The notes under the pieces are model-generated. The model had not been told where the DNA came from and did not search any database. It saw nothing but the letters and a program-made list of their open reading frames with translations. Shown piece by piece: positions 23,382-32,536 of a DNA stretch of 32,708 nt. Source of the DNA: Thiothrix sp. (lineage in GTDB: Bacteria; Pseudomonadota; Gammaproteobacteria; Thiotrichales; Thiotrichaceae); NCBI GenBank assembly GCA_020442915.1, contig JAGRJD010000097.1, forward strand, positions 773-33,480, given 5' to 3'. Each line of letters begins with the position of its first letter. Position 1 is the first letter of the stretch. The position numbers were made by a program, and so were the translations under genes.

Positions 23382-24293
23382 ATGAGTAATGAAACCAGAC
23401 AGCGGCAACAGCCGCACGATCTTTCATCCGGCGGACCGGCGGTCACGTTGCTGGTCAGCCCCCGTGATCGGGACCTGGGGGGATTTTCCGTGCGCCGGGC
23501 CTTGCCATCCGGTCAGCTGCGTCAGGTCGGACCTTGGGTGTTTTTTGATCATTTTGGACCCGTCAGCTTCAGTCCCGGCAGCGGTATCAATGTCAGGCCA
23601 CACCCCCACATCAATCTGGCGACGGTCAGCTACCTGTTTGAAGGTGAAATCCTGCACCGGGATTCCTTGGGGAATGAGCGCTACATCCACCCCGGTGATA
23701 TCAACCTGATGGTGGCCGGGCGCGGTATTGTTCATTCCGAGCGCGAACGTCCGGCTGTTGCCGCCAGCGAGCACCGGCTGCATGGTTTGCAGCTGTGGCT
23801 GGCACTGCCCGAGGCGGATGAGGAAATGGCTCCCGAGTTTCACCATTATCCCGATGCTGACATTCCACGGGTAACGGTCGATGGAGTGCCGGTCCGTATC
23901 ATGATGGGCAGCGCCTTCGGCGTGGCTTCACCGGTCAGGACTTTTGCCACCACCCTCTATATCGAGGCCCGTCTGCAGGCGGGACAGACCTTGGTACTGC
24001 CTGAAGCTGAAGAGCGGGCACTCTATGTGCCAGGCGGTGCGGTCAGCATCGGGGAAACCCGTGTGCCCGCTTGCAGCATGGCACAACTCTCCTCCGGTCC
24101 GGGATTGGTGTTACAGGCACAAACCGACAGCATTATCGCTCTGGTTGGCGGGGATAAAATGACCCGACGCTACATGGAGTGGAATTTCATTTCCAGCCGT
24201 CGGGAGCGTATCGGGCAGGCCAAGGCTGACTGGGTGGCAGGCCGTTTCCCGAAGGTGCCCGGTGATGAGCAGGAGTTCATTCCCCTGCCCTGA
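23382..24293 (+). CDS. Pirin family protein
   Basis: A 303-residue bicupin. The pirin signature is clear: GPWVFFDHFGP, RPHPHINLATVSYLFEGEIL with the metal-binding His-x-His, and GRGIVHSERE with the second His and Glu. Pirins are iron-binding cupins; some are quercetin dioxygenases and some act as redox-dependent co-regulators. The C-terminal segment is longer than in the short form. The start at 23382 has GGGAGGG about 11 bases upstream; an earlier in-frame start would overlap the DUF1127 gene. It is downstream of a DUF1127 gene and divergent to a LysR gene. Confidence 0.9.
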   Translation: MSNETRQRQQPHDLSSGGPAVTLLVSPRDRDLGGFSVRRALPSGQLRQVGPWVFFDHFGPVSFSPGSGINVRPHPHINLATVSYLFEGEILHRDSLGNERYIHPGDINLMVAGRGIVHSERERPAVAASEHRLHGLQLWLALPEADEEMAPEFHHYPDADIPRVTVDGVPVRIMMGSAFGVASPVRTFATTLYIEARLQAGQTLVLPEAEERALYVPGGAVSIGETRVPACSMAQLSSGPGLVLQAQTDSIIALVGGDKMTRRYMEWNFISSRRERIGQAKADWVAGRFPKVPGDEQEFIPLP

Positions 24294-24300
24294 AAGACCG

Positions 24301-24328
24301 ACAGGCAGCGGCTATCCCGCTCTGTTTT
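24301..24328 (+). terminator. Rho-independent terminator after pirin
   Basis: A stem of ACAG plus AGCGG pairing with CCGCT plus CTGT (2-nt bulge), followed by TTTT, starting 8 nt after the pirin stop codon. Confidence 0.5.
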
Positions 24329-24356
24329 GGCATACGCTTTGTCGCTTTTGCAGGTG

Positions 24357-24965
24357 TCAGGAGCGAGGGCTGGGTGCCGGGGGAGGGAACAGGGTGTCCC
24401 ACTCCAGTAACAGCCCGGGAAACAGGGCGGATGCCCGAGTACCCCGGGTTTCTTCAATCAGGACGTTGCCGTAATGTTTGCTGTCGTCTGTCTGCAGCTG
24501 CCACATCATTACCACCCGGTCGGTCGGATGGACCACCCAGTATTCGCGCACGCCATGACGCTCATACTGACGCAGCTTGTGGATCAGGTCCCGGGAGGCT
24601 GTGGAAGGCGAGAGCACCTCAATAATCCAGTCGGGTGCACCCTTGCAACCCCTGTCATCCAGCTTGCCGGCATCACAGATAATGCTGATATCCGGCTGCA
24701 CCACATTATCGATCTGGTCATCCGCCGCATCAGCTGCACTCAGGCAGACGTCAAAGGGGGCCGGAAAAACTTCACAGGATTTACCCCGGAACGCCAGGGT
24801 CAGCTGGGTGACAAGTTCACGTACGATGCGCTGATGCAGGACGCCGGGGGCTGCCATCATGAGGGCTTTTCCATCCAGCAGCTCGTAACGCACCTCATCC
24901 GGCCAGCGCAGGTAGTCCTGATAGGTGTAATGTTTTTGTGCATCCGGTTGAGAAGCCAGCGGCAT
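24357..24965 (-). CDS. Uma2 family endonuclease-like protein
   Basis: A 202-residue protein with the Uma2 (DUF820) restriction-endonuclease-like fold: YTYQDYLRWPDEVRYELLDG at the N-terminus, then VVQPDISIIC, and the core APDWIIEVLSPSTASRD with RQYERHGVREYWVVHP. These provide the PD-(D/E)XK-type acidic residues. The family is abundant in cyanobacteria and sporadic elsewhere; its role is not established, and links to mobile DNA have been proposed. The start at 24965 follows AGGAAG by about 9 bases. It lies 131 bp downstream of hrpB on the same strand. Its presence as a single copy suggests acquisition by transfer. Confidence 0.85.
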   Translation of the reverse strand: MPLASQPDAQKHYTYQDYLRWPDEVRYELLDGKALMMAAPGVLHQRIVRELVTQLTLAFRGKSCEVFPAPFDVCLSAADAADDQIDNVVQPDISIICDAGKLDDRGCKGAPDWIIEVLSPSTASRDLIHKLRQYERHGVREYWVVHPTDRVVMMWQLQTDDSKHYGNVLIEETRGTRASALFPGLLLEWDTLFPPPAPSPRS

Positions 24966-25096
24966 GGTGTTGCTTCCTTGTGGGTGATGATGCCGGTCCG
25001 GCTTTTGATGTCGCCCGGCTCCATTGAGTATACCACCTATGCCGCCAGTGCAGGAGGCACCTGCTGGCAGGGTTGCCATGAGGGCTGGTGTGGCCT

Positions 25097-27640
25097 TTAC
25101 AGATAGCGCCTGGTCTTGCGTGTCGCCACTGCCTGCAGGGGATCATCCGGCCATGGATGCTTGGGGTAGCGCCCCTTCATGTCCTTTTTCACCGCATGAT
25201 AGGAGGTACGCCAGAATCCGGCCAGATCCTGGGTGATCTGCAACGGGCGACCTGCCGGAGACAGCAGGTGCACGGTCAGGGGTACCCGGCCATTGGCAAT
25301 GGTGGGGGTGGCCTCACAGCCGAACATTTCCTGCAGCTTTACGGCCAGTACCGGCGGGGACTGGCTGTAGTCGATGGGAATGGCATGCCCGGACGGAACC
25401 TTCAGCGTTTTCGGTGCCAGCTGTTCCAGCCGCTGCTGCAATTCCCAGGATAACAGCGCGCCGAGAATAGTGCTCAGGTCCAGCCGCTTGAAATCGCCCA
25501 GCACGCTGACCCCGGTCAGGTAGGGAGCCAGCCACCCATCCAGGCTGGCCAGCAGGTGTTCCCGGCTCACATCAGGCCAGGGCTGGCCGGGGTCGACAGC
25601 ATGCAGCAGCTGCACCCGTGCACACCATTGTTCCTGTTCCGCCCGCCAGGGCAGCAGCATCAGCCCCTGTTTGCGGATGAAGCTGGTCAGGGCTGCGGTG
25701 CGGGCTTCCGGCGGCACGTTCTGCAGGGGCTGGCGCTGCAGAACCAGTGCACCGATCCTGTGCTGCTGTTCAGCCATGAAACGGCCCGCCTTCTGATCCC
25801 ATTCCATGACGGTTTGTACGCGTACCTGATCCGCCAGTGCAGTGGCAAACAGTGTGTCATCCAGTACTGCCGCCGAGCGGATAAGGTCACTGCTTCGGCC
25901 TGCCATGCTGCTGACTTCCGCAATCGCGAGCCAGTGCCGGTTGCCGAGCGCGTGTTTGTCGGCCAGATTGGCGCTGCGGCCATTGGCAAGCTGGTAGCCA
26001 CCGGAATGCCGTCGTCGTGCGATGCGGTCGGGATAGGCGCAGGCCAGCAGGTAGCCGTTGGCCTGTGTGGCGGTCAAGGGTGGGGTTGCCTGTGTGGCGG
26101 GCAGCTGCAGCAGTTGCAGCTGATCCTCGAACTGGTCTGCCAGTTGGCGGGTTCGTGCCAGCCAGCCCTGCTGCGGGCCGGGGCAACGTGTATTGCCTGC
26201 GAGCATGTCCAGCGGCTGGCTGATGTCGGGGTTGTGCTGTGCAAACGGGTTGCGTTCGGAGAGCAGGGCGGCAAGGTGGGCGGCGATCTGCCGGCTGCCG
26301 GTCTGTGCGCCGCAGATCAGCAGGTGGGCCAGACGCGGATGCAGGGGTAACGCCGACATGGCTTGACCGTGCGGGGTCAGTACCATGGCGGTTCCCTTGT
26401 GCCGGATGGCACCCAGGGTTTCCAGCAGTTCCAGTGCCTGCTGCCAGGGACCGCGTGGAGGCGCATCCAGCCAGTGCAGCGCTGCGGGATCATCCACGCC
26501 CCACTGCAGAAGCTGCAGTGCCAGTGGCGCGAGGTCTGCACGCAGGATTTCCGGTGTGCCGTGTGCCGGCAACTGCTCCTGCTGGCTTTCGGTCCAGAGC
26601 CGATAGCATCTGCCGGGAGCCAGACGACCGGCCCGTCCGGCCCGCTGGATGCTGGAAGCACGGGAAATGCGTGTGGTATGCAGGCCGCTCATGCCGGTGC
26701 CGGGATCAAAACGGGATTCGCGTACCAGCCCGGAATCCACCACCACATTGACTCCCTCGATGGTCAGGCTGGTTTCGGCGATATTGGTGGCCAGTACCAC
26801 CTTACGCTGGCCGGCAGGCAGCGGGGCAATGGCCTGCTGCTGCTGGTCCAGGGTGAGGTTGCCGTACATCGGGTACAGCTGTACATCACGCAGCCCGCGT
26901 TCCAGCAGGTACTCGCCGAGCCCTGCAGCCACACGGTGAATTTCACCCTGACCGGGGAGGAAGGCAAGGATACTGCTGTCGGGATTGGCGTCGATGGCGT
27001 ACCTGAGCGTGGTGATCATGCGTTCGGTGTTGTGCTCACCGGGGCGGGCCGCCTGCCCGTAAACGATATCGACCGGGTAGGTACGGCCCGCGCTGCGGAT
27101 GACCGGGGCACCATCCAGCAGGTCGGCGATGGGGTGCGTGTCCAGGGTGGCGGACATGATCAGCAGTCGCAGCGGACTGGCCGCGTCACGGAACAGGTCG
27201 CGCCCCTTGAGGCACAGACTCAGGGCCAGGTCGGCGTCAAGGCTGCGTTCGTGGAACTCATCGAAAATGACCATCCCGATGCCTTCCAGTGCCGGGTTCT
27301 GCTGCAACAGGCGGGTGAGGATGCCTTCGGTGATGACCTCGATGCGGGTGGCGCGGCTGATCCTGCTTTCCAGCCGCATCCGGTAGCCGACGGTCTGGCC
27401 GGCGCTTTCCCCCAGCAGGCTGGCCATACGGTGGGCGGCATTGCGGGCGGCGATGCGGCGCGGCTCCAGCATGAGGATTTTTTGTCCGGCAAGCCAGGCT
27501 TCGTCCAGCAGGGCGAGCGGGACACGGGTGGTCTTGCCGGCACCGGGCGGGGCTTCAAGTACGGTTTCGTGGCGGGTGTGCAGGGCGTGTCTGAGCTCGT
27601 TGAGGATGGCATCAACGGGCAGGGGCGGGAAGTCAGGCAT
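25097..27640 (-). CDS. hrpB: ATP-dependent helicase HrpB
   Basis: An 847-residue DEAH-type helicase. Walker A is GAGKTT at residues 33-38, the DEFH box is at 127-130, SAT follows in LIMSATLDT, and motif VI is seen in QRAGRAGRLAPGRCYRLW. The C-terminal half with GRSANLADKHALGNRHWLAI and the end TYHAVKKDMKGRYPKHPWPD are specific to HrpB rather than HrpA. It is a putative RNA helicase of unclear physiological role. The start at 27640 gives the usual N-terminus; an upstream in-frame ATG at 27679 adds 13 residues. It lies 171 bp beyond pqqE on the same strand. Confidence 0.95.
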   Translation of the reverse strand: MPDFPPLPVDAILNELRHALHTRHETVLEAPPGAGKTTRVPLALLDEAWLAGQKILMLEPRRIAARNAAHRMASLLGESAGQTVGYRMRLESRISRATRIEVITEGILTRLLQQNPALEGIGMVIFDEFHERSLDADLALSLCLKGRDLFRDAASPLRLLIMSATLDTHPIADLLDGAPVIRSAGRTYPVDIVYGQAARPGEHNTERMITTLRYAIDANPDSSILAFLPGQGEIHRVAAGLGEYLLERGLRDVQLYPMYGNLTLDQQQQAIAPLPAGQRKVVLATNIAETSLTIEGVNVVVDSGLVRESRFDPGTGMSGLHTTRISRASSIQRAGRAGRLAPGRCYRLWTESQQEQLPAHGTPEILRADLAPLALQLLQWGVDDPAALHWLDAPPRGPWQQALELLETLGAIRHKGTAMVLTPHGQAMSALPLHPRLAHLLICGAQTGSRQIAAHLAALLSERNPFAQHNPDISQPLDMLAGNTRCPGPQQGWLARTRQLADQFEDQLQLLQLPATQATPPLTATQANGYLLACAYPDRIARRRHSGGYQLANGRSANLADKHALGNRHWLAIAEVSSMAGRSSDLIRSAAVLDDTLFATALADQVRVQTVMEWDQKAGRFMAEQQHRIGALVLQRQPLQNVPPEARTAALTSFIRKQGLMLLPWRAEQEQWCARVQLLHAVDPGQPWPDVSREHLLASLDGWLAPYLTGVSVLGDFKRLDLSTILGALLSWELQQRLEQLAPKTLKVPSGHAIPIDYSQSPPVLAVKLQEMFGCEATPTIANGRVPLTVHLLSPAGRPLQITQDLAGFWRTSYHAVKKDMKGRYPKHPWPDDPLQAVATRKTRRYL

Positions 27641-27811
27641 GTGGTGAACGCATCCGCCGGCCCGATCCTCAGGCCGCAACCCGGCGGCCCGGTGGTATCC
27701 GGCCCCGTGAGCGGGACTGACCTGCGAGTATCAGGTTGCAGGGGCCGGTCGGCTGGCCGGTGGCAAAGGGTTCTGCCCTGACTGCAGCCAGCGGTTTTTT
27801 GAGGGTGCGGA

Positions 27812-28963
27812 TCACGGTATGGTATTCACCTTCGGACTATTGCGCCGGTTACGGAACACCAGCGGCCTGTCAGGTGCCGACCGGGAGGACTGTTCCGCCT
27901 GCTGTGCCGCCTCTGTCACCACCTGATGCAGCGGAGACAGGGAGCAGGTGGGGTCGGTATTGCGTGCATCCCCGGTAAGCTTGAAAGCCTGACAGCGGCA
28001 GCCGCCATAGTCTTTTTCACGTTGATCACAGCTGGCACAAGGCTCCTTCATCCAGCCCGTACCCCGGAAGGCATTGAAGGCCGGGGATTCATACCAGATC
28101 CATTCCAGCGAGTGATCACGCACGTTGGCAAATTCCAGTCCTGGCAGGTCACGGGCCGCATGACAGGGTAAAGCCACGCCATCCGGTGCCACGGCCAGAA
28201 ACACCCGGCCCCAGCCATCCACACAGGGCTTGGGGCGGCCTTCGTAGTAATCCGGCACCACAAAATAGATTTTCATCCGGCCCCTGAATTTTTCCTGATA
28301 GTGGTGTGCCACGGCTTCCGCTGCCTGCACCTGCTGGCGGCTGGGCAGCAGCTGGTCACGGTTTAATAGTGCCCAGCCTTCATATTGGGTGGTGGCCAGC
28401 TCAACGTAATCGGCTTCCAGCTCGGCAGCCAGCTCCAGCATGGCGGCAACATGATCAATGTTAAGGCGATGGATGACAAAGCACAGCACCATGGGATAGC
28501 CTTGTGCCTTCACGGCACGGGCCATGGCTTTTTTCTGTTCAAAGGACTCGCAGCCTGCGATGTAATCATTCAGGGCCTGGCTGTCGGACTGGAAGCTGAT
28601 CTGGATATGGTCCAGCCCCTGCGCGTGCAGTTCCGCCACCCGCTCGGCATCCATGCCGACACCGGAGGTGATCAGGTTGGTGTAATAACCCAGCTGGCGG
28701 GCTGCACCCACCAAGGTGCTCAGGTCTTTGCGCACCAGTGGTTCACCACCGGAGAAGCCCAGCTGGGCGGCCCCCAGTTTGCGGGCTTCATGCAGCACCT
28801 TGAGCCAGCCTTCGGTATCCAGCTCCTCCTGCTTCCTTATCAGCGTGAGGGGATTGCTGCAGTAGGGGCATTGCAGGGGGCAGGAGTGGGTGACTTCCGC
28901 CAGCAGCCACAGGGGGGGAGGTATCCTAGCCAAAACGTATCCACCCCCGTTCCTGCGCTTCAC
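27812..28963 (-). CDS. pqqE: PqqE, radical SAM enzyme of PQQ biosynthesis
   Basis: Up to 383 residues. It makes the carbon-carbon bond between Glu and Tyr of the precursor peptide PqqA. The radical SAM cluster is in CPLQCPYC (Cys28, Cys32, Cys35), with FSGGEPLVRKDL after it. The C-terminal SPASM region contains CASCDQREKDYGGCRCQAF and DPTCSLSPLH for the auxiliary iron-sulphur clusters. There is no ATG at the start: GTG at 28963 overlaps pqqD by 38 bp, while TTG at 28933 overlaps it by 8 bp and would give the usual PqqE N-terminus just before PPLWLLAEVT. Either is possible; the TTG has GGTGG about 9 bases upstream. It works with PqqD, encoded just before it. Confidence 0.93.
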   Translation of the reverse strand: MKRRNGGGYVLARIPPPLWLLAEVTHSCPLQCPYCSNPLTLIRKQEELDTEGWLKVLHEARKLGAAQLGFSGGEPLVRKDLSTLVGAARQLGYYTNLITSGVGMDAERVAELHAQGLDHIQISFQSDSQALNDYIAGCESFEQKKAMARAVKAQGYPMVLCFVIHRLNIDHVAAMLELAAELEADYVELATTQYEGWALLNRDQLLPSRQQVQAAEAVAHHYQEKFRGRMKIYFVVPDYYEGRPKPCVDGWGRVFLAVAPDGVALPCHAARDLPGLEFANVRDHSLEWIWYESPAFNAFRGTGWMKEPCASCDQREKDYGGCRCQAFKLTGDARNTDPTCSLSPLHQVVTEAAQQAEQSSRSAPDRPLVFRNRRNSPKVNTIP

Positions 28964-29201
28964 TCACAAATTCCAGCACATCGGCGCTCAGGTCATCCTC
29001 GCCGAATGCCTGTTCCAAGGTGCTGATCACTTCGGCCAGGGTACGCCTGCCATCCACCTGTTCCAGAATGGCACCGGCCGGGCCGTTGAGCTGCACCATG
29101 CCTTCCGGATACAGCAGCACATGGCAGTCCTGTACAGCTTCCCACTGCAGGCGGTAGCCGGGGGTGATGCGGGGAATGGTATCAAGGTCGGTTTCAGTCA
29201 T
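28926..29201 (-). CDS. pqqD: PqqD, peptide chaperone of PQQ biosynthesis
   Basis: A 91-residue protein with the PqqD pattern: [29 protein letters not shown], then [16 protein letters not shown]. PqqD binds PqqA and presents it to PqqE. The start at 29201 overlaps the end of pqqC by 8 bp (ATGACTGA), a coupled arrangement, and its end overlaps pqqE. Confidence 0.93.
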   Translation of the reverse strand: MTETDLDTIPRITPGYRLQWEAVQDCHVLLYPEGMVQLNGPAGAILEQVDGRRTLAEVISTLEQAFGEDDLSADVLEFVSEAQERGWIRFG

Positions 29202-29967
29202 GGCGGGTTTCCTCCTGCGCCGTGTTCTGGTCAACATTGAAATAGGGTGGCATGTTGAGCACATAGGCCATGTACATGGCATCCAGCATCGACCACAGTA
29301 CGTCCAGCTTGAAGCGCAGGATGCGGATGGCGCGTTCCTGCTGTTCGCGGGTGGTGAAGTGTTTCAGGGTGATGGCAAGGCCATGGTCCACGTCCCGGTG
29401 TGCCTCACTCAGGCGGTTGCGGAAATACTGCAGGCCCTCACTGTTGATCCAGGGGTAATGTTCGGGCCAGCTTTGCAGGCGCTGGCGGTGGGCGGTGGGT
29501 GCGAACAGCTCGGTCAGGGAGGAGCACACGCCTTCATGCCATTCAGCCCGGTGTACGAAATTGAGGTAGGCATCACAGGCGAAGCGTACGCCCGGCAGTA
29601 CATGGCGCTGATCCAGCAGCTCTTCGCGTGGCACGCCACAGGCCTCCCCGAGTCGCAGCCAGGCTTCAATGCCGCCGTCGGACACGTGCCCCGCGTGTGG
29701 GCCGCCGTCATGGTCGAGAATGCGCCGGATCCAGTAGCGCCGGACTTCACGGTCAGGGCAGTTGAACAGCAGGGCAGCATCCTTGCGCGGGATGGTGACC
29801 TGATAATAGAAGCGGTTGGCGGCCCAGCCCCGCAGCTGGGCGGCATTGAGTTTGCCTTCGTACATCATCTGCTGGAACGGATGATGCACGTGATAATACC
29901 TGCCCTGTGCCCGCAGCTGCTGCTCAAAGGCCTGTGTGCTCCAGGGCTGTCCGCTGTCACTGCGCAT
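29194..29967 (-). CDS. pqqC: PqqC, pyrroloquinoline-quinone synthase
   Basis: A 257-residue cofactorless oxidase that performs the last ring closure and oxidation in PQQ synthesis. Strong signatures are [59 protein letters not shown] and WEH-like [17 protein letters not shown]. The start at 29967 is preferred because AGGAGG lies 9 bases upstream; an ATG seven codons earlier contains that ribosome-binding site within its reading frame. It lies 43 bp after pqqB and overlaps pqqD. Confidence 0.95.
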   Translation of the reverse strand: MRSDSGQPWSTQAFEQQLRAQGRYYHVHHPFQQMMYEGKLNAAQLRGWAANRFYYQVTIPRKDAALLFNCPDREVRRYWIRRILDHDGGPHAGHVSDGGIEAWLRLGEACGVPREELLDQRHVLPGVRFACDAYLNFVHRAEWHEGVCSSLTELFAPTAHRQRLQSWPEHYPWINSEGLQYFRNRLSEAHRDVDHGLAITLKHFTTREQQERAIRILRFKLDVLWSMLDAMYMAYVLNMPPYFNVDQNTAQEETRHD

Positions 29968-30010
29968 GCTTTCCGTCCTCCTCTCCATTTCTCCGCTCTC
30001 CCGTTCCGGT

Positions 30011-30925
30011 CTACAGATTCAGCAGCATGCCGTCAAATGCCACTTCAATCCCCTGTTCGGTCAATACGGCCCGCTCTTGGGAATTCTCGTCCAGAATCGG
30101 GTTGGTGTTGTTGATGTGGATCAGGATCCGGCGTGCCTGCGGAAAACGGGCCAGCTGTTCAATCATGCCACCGGGGCCGGATTGTGCCAGATGGCCCATC
30201 TGTGATGCCAGCCTGGTGCCGACGCCCCGTCGTGCCATCTCATCATCGGTCCAGCAGGTACCATCCACCAGCAGACAGTCGGCCTGCTGGCAGAACGGTA
30301 TCAGGTGTGGCTCGAACTGCCCCAGACCGGGGGCATAGAACAGCCGGCTGCCGTTGGTGCTGTCCTCGATGAACAGGCCGATATTGTCGCCGGCTGCCGG
30401 AGCGTTGCGGTGCGGTGAATAGGGGGGGGCCTTGCTGCTCAGGGCTACTGCCGTGACCTGCAGCCCTTCAACACCGGCCACTGTGGTGGCCGGGCCGTCA
30501 CAGGCCAGCACATGACGCTGCACGCCGCAATAATGGGACAGCATGTTCAGTACCGGAAAGCCGGTGCTGAGGTCTTCATGTACGCTGTCGGTACAGTAAA
30601 GTTCCAGCGGAGTCCGGCTTTCGCGCAGGATCAAAAGGCCGGTGGTGTGGTCGATCTGGCTGTCGGCCAGCATCACGGCCCGCACACCGGTATCACGCAC
30701 GGCCCGCCCCGGCTGCATCAAGGGATGGGCATTGAGCTGGGTGCGGATGTCGGGGGATGCATTGATCAGGAGCCAGTCCGTCCGGTTGCAGGATACCGCG
30801 ATGGAGGACTGGGTGCGGGGTCGGGCCTTGAGCGTGCCGTCGCGCACACCGGCGCACATGGTACAATTGCAGTTCCATTGTGGAAAGCCGCCGCCGGCTG
30901 CGGAACCTAGAACCAGAACATACAT
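30011..30925 (-). CDS. pqqB: PqqB, PQQ biosynthesis protein (metallo-beta-lactamase fold)
   Basis: A 304-residue protein opening with the hallmark [19 protein letters not shown], followed by [18 protein letters not shown] and ending with [14 protein letters not shown]. It has the metallo-hydrolase fold and has been proposed to hydroxylate the Glu-Tyr intermediate. The start at 30925 follows GAAGGCG by about 6 bases; longer in-frame starts run into the terminator-like hairpin upstream. It is the second gene of pqqABCDE, 89 bp after pqqA. Confidence 0.95.
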   Translation of the reverse strand: MYVLVLGSAAGGGFPQWNCNCTMCAGVRDGTLKARPRTQSSIAVSCNRTDWLLINASPDIRTQLNAHPLMQPGRAVRDTGVRAVMLADSQIDHTTGLLILRESRTPLELYCTDSVHEDLSTGFPVLNMLSHYCGVQRHVLACDGPATTVAGVEGLQVTAVALSSKAPPYSPHRNAPAAGDNIGLFIEDSTNGSRLFYAPGLGQFEPHLIPFCQQADCLLVDGTCWTDDEMARRGVGTRLASQMGHLAQSGPGGMIEQLARFPQARRILIHINNTNPILDENSQERAVLTEQGIEVAFDGMLLNL

Positions 30926-30962
30926 GGTATCGCCTTCAGAAATCTGCCGGAGTGGAAACAAA

Positions 30963-30988
30963 GAAACCGGTCAGGGTTGACCGGTTTC
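30963..30988 (-). terminator. Attenuator-like hairpin between pqqA and pqqB
   Basis: Perfect 11-bp arms GAAACCGGTCA and TGACCGGTTTC with a 4-nt loop, followed on the minus strand by TTTGTTTCC. It lies in the 89-bp gap after pqqA and should stop most transcripts, giving more pqqA than pqqBCDE message. Confidence 0.7.
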
Positions 30989-31014
30989 CAGCTAATGGAT
31001 AGCTCCAACCAACC

Positions 31015-31092
31015 TTAACGGTTCATGATATACAGGTTGATTTCAAACCCATAGCGCATTTCTTTGAAACTCGGTTTGGTCCATTTTTTCAT
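31015..31092 (-). CDS. pqqA: PqqA, precursor peptide of PQQ
   Basis: A 25-residue peptide read directly from the minus strand: it begins MKKWTKPSFKEMRYGFEI and ends NLYIMNR. The Glu and Tyr that become PQQ are Glu17 and Tyr21 (Glu-x-x-x-Tyr, here EINLY). AGGA lies 9 bases before the start codon. It is the first gene of pqqABCDE and is followed by a hairpin that probably makes it the most abundant message of the cluster. No pqqF protease is in the window. Confidence 0.96.
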   Translation of the reverse strand: MKKWTKPSFKEMRYGFEINLYIMNR

Positions 31093-31395
31093 CCGTTCTG
31101 TCCTCTCCTGTGCAGGTTGTTGATAAAACGAAACAACATACCGTATGTATACCTGACGAGGGTTGGCAAAAGGTTGGATCGGAAATCCACCCGAAACGGA
31201 TCACGGGTGGCTGTCGCGGCACAACCTGCTGACTTCTCCGCGTCCTCAAGTCCGGCATGCCATATCCCATGGTTCAGCAAATGCTGCGAAATATCAAATT
31301 GATAAAATGGCAGATCATGATCCGTTTTGTAGACGGGTAATGGTCTGTGCGCAAACTGGCTCCAGGATGATGAGCCGGCCCCGGCAGGCGATAAC
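31093..31395. promoter_or_regulatory. Leader and control region of pqqA (303 bp, no gene)
   Basis: No gene is accepted here. The region holds a dyad CATAC-C-GTATG (31137-31147) beside AT-rich promoter-like sequence (minus-strand TTGCCA and TATACA), a hairpin CCACCCG...CGGGTGG (31187-31210), the palindrome TATCAA-A-TTGATA (31292-31304), and GATCATGATC (31313-31322). These are candidate sites for regulators of the pqq operon; none could be assigned to a known protein. Confidence 0.45.
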
Positions 31396-32241
31396 TCATG
31401 ATCGCGCCAGTCCGGTCTGAATGTCCAGCGCTTTGCGGCCCAGAAACCGTTCCATGGGAGCGCTGTCAGCGGTATTGCCACGCGTCAGCATGCGCAGGTT
31501 ATCGGGGCTGAGCATGGGGATCAGGTGCTGTCCCAGGCTCGCCATGGGCAGCAGCAGGGCCAGTGGCATGGGGATGATCAGTGCCGGGCGGCGCTGGGTG
31601 CCGAATTGGCGCAGGCGTTGCAGCCATTCACGGTAGCTGACCTCCTCCCGTCCGACCAGATCGAGGCCGGGCTGGGTCGGTGTCTCGGGCTGCAGGCATT
31701 GTAGCACGCAGGCAACCACATCGCTGACATGCACCGGGCGCAGGCGGTAATGGCCATCACCGGGGACACCGATCACCGGCAGCCGGGCCAGACGGCGAAA
31801 AAGTGCCATGCTGCTGCCTCCTTGGCCATACACCAGTGACGGGCGTAACACAAACCCGTTCAGGGGCAGGGTGCGCAGGCAGTCATCTGCCGCCCGTTTG
31901 CTCAGATGATAAGGCGTTGCAGCCTGTTCATCGGCTCCCAGGGCGGAAATCTGTACCACCTGCTGCACGGATTGTTGTGCACAGGCATGAAACAGTGCGC
32001 AGGGTGCCTGATGATGGACCGCCTCGAAGCGTTGGGAGCCGGTTTCAGCAATGATGCCGACCGCATTGATGGCGGCATCCACTCCCGTCAGCAGTGGATG
32101 CCAGTCCTCCACCCGGGTCATGTGTGCAAAATCATGCCCATGGCGGCGTGAACAGGGTACGACGGTATGGCCCTGTACCGTGAGGGCGGTACTGAGGTGC
32201 TGGCCGATAAAGCCGCTGGCACCGGTGAGCAGGATGTTCAT
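31396..32241 (-). CDS. NAD(P)-binding atypical SDR protein, NDUFA9-like
   Basis: A 281-residue protein. The N-terminal Rossmann motif is LLTGASGFIGQHL, with a second strand ending in CSRR. The YHLSKRAADD segment contains the Tyr-x-x-x-Lys-like region (Tyr then Lys), and VLRPSLVYGQGG and YRLRPVHVSDVVACVLQC are typical of NDUFA9-like extended/atypical SDRs. The substrate is unknown; relatives include complex-I-associated proteins and sugar or quinone-related reductases. The start at 32241 has CGGAGA 6 bases upstream. Some relatives carry a C-terminal DoxX-like membrane domain; this one ends before it. It reads towards the pqq operon but is separated from pqqA by 303 bp. Confidence 0.8.
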   Translation of the reverse strand: MNILLTGASGFIGQHLSTALTVQGHTVVPCSRRHGHDFAHMTRVEDWHPLLTGVDAAINAVGIIAETGSQRFEAVHHQAPCALFHACAQQSVQQVVQISALGADEQAATPYHLSKRAADDCLRTLPLNGFVLRPSLVYGQGGSSMALFRRLARLPVIGVPGDGHYRLRPVHVSDVVACVLQCLQPETPTQPGLDLVGREEVSYREWLQRLRQFGTQRRPALIIPMPLALLLPMASLGQHLIPMLSPDNLRMLTRGNTADSAPMERFLGRKALDIQTGLARS

Positions 32242-32485
32242 GGCAAATCTCCGGGGTATGGTCGGTTTGCGGATTTCGGGTTCCGGAATGATCCTTCGGG
32301 AAAAGACTGTCAGGATACCGGAAGTTTTGAGAAACTAAACTGCCTGGACGGGTTTCAGTGAGTCACCCCGCCACATGCCCCCTGTATGTGATAGGGATCA
32401 GGCGAAGGACCGCTTTAATAGATTTGGGAAATCCCCCGGCTTTGCCGGGGGAGACAGGCATAGTTTGACGTATCCGGAAGTCCAC

Positions 32486-32536
32486 CGTAAAACTCTGAGT
32501 CGTGAGCCGCCAAGCAAACGATGAAGGAGTTTTACG
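32486..32536 (+). promoter_or_regulatory. IS200 leader stem that sequesters the tnpA ribosome-binding site
   Basis: CGTAAAACTC (32486-32495) is the exact inverse of GAGTTTTACG (32527-32536), which contains part of the GGAG ribosome-binding site directly before the tnpA start. In IS200 this stem blocks translation of the transposase, keeping activity low. Confidence 0.7.

Noticed and set aside
26363..27781. Long plus-strand frame (472 codons) opposite hrpB
   Set aside because: hrpB on the minus strand has all helicase motifs; this frame has none.
31089..31481. Minus-strand frame upstream of pqqA (130 codons)
   Set aside because: It overlaps the SDR gene end and the pqqA leader and has no recognisable features.
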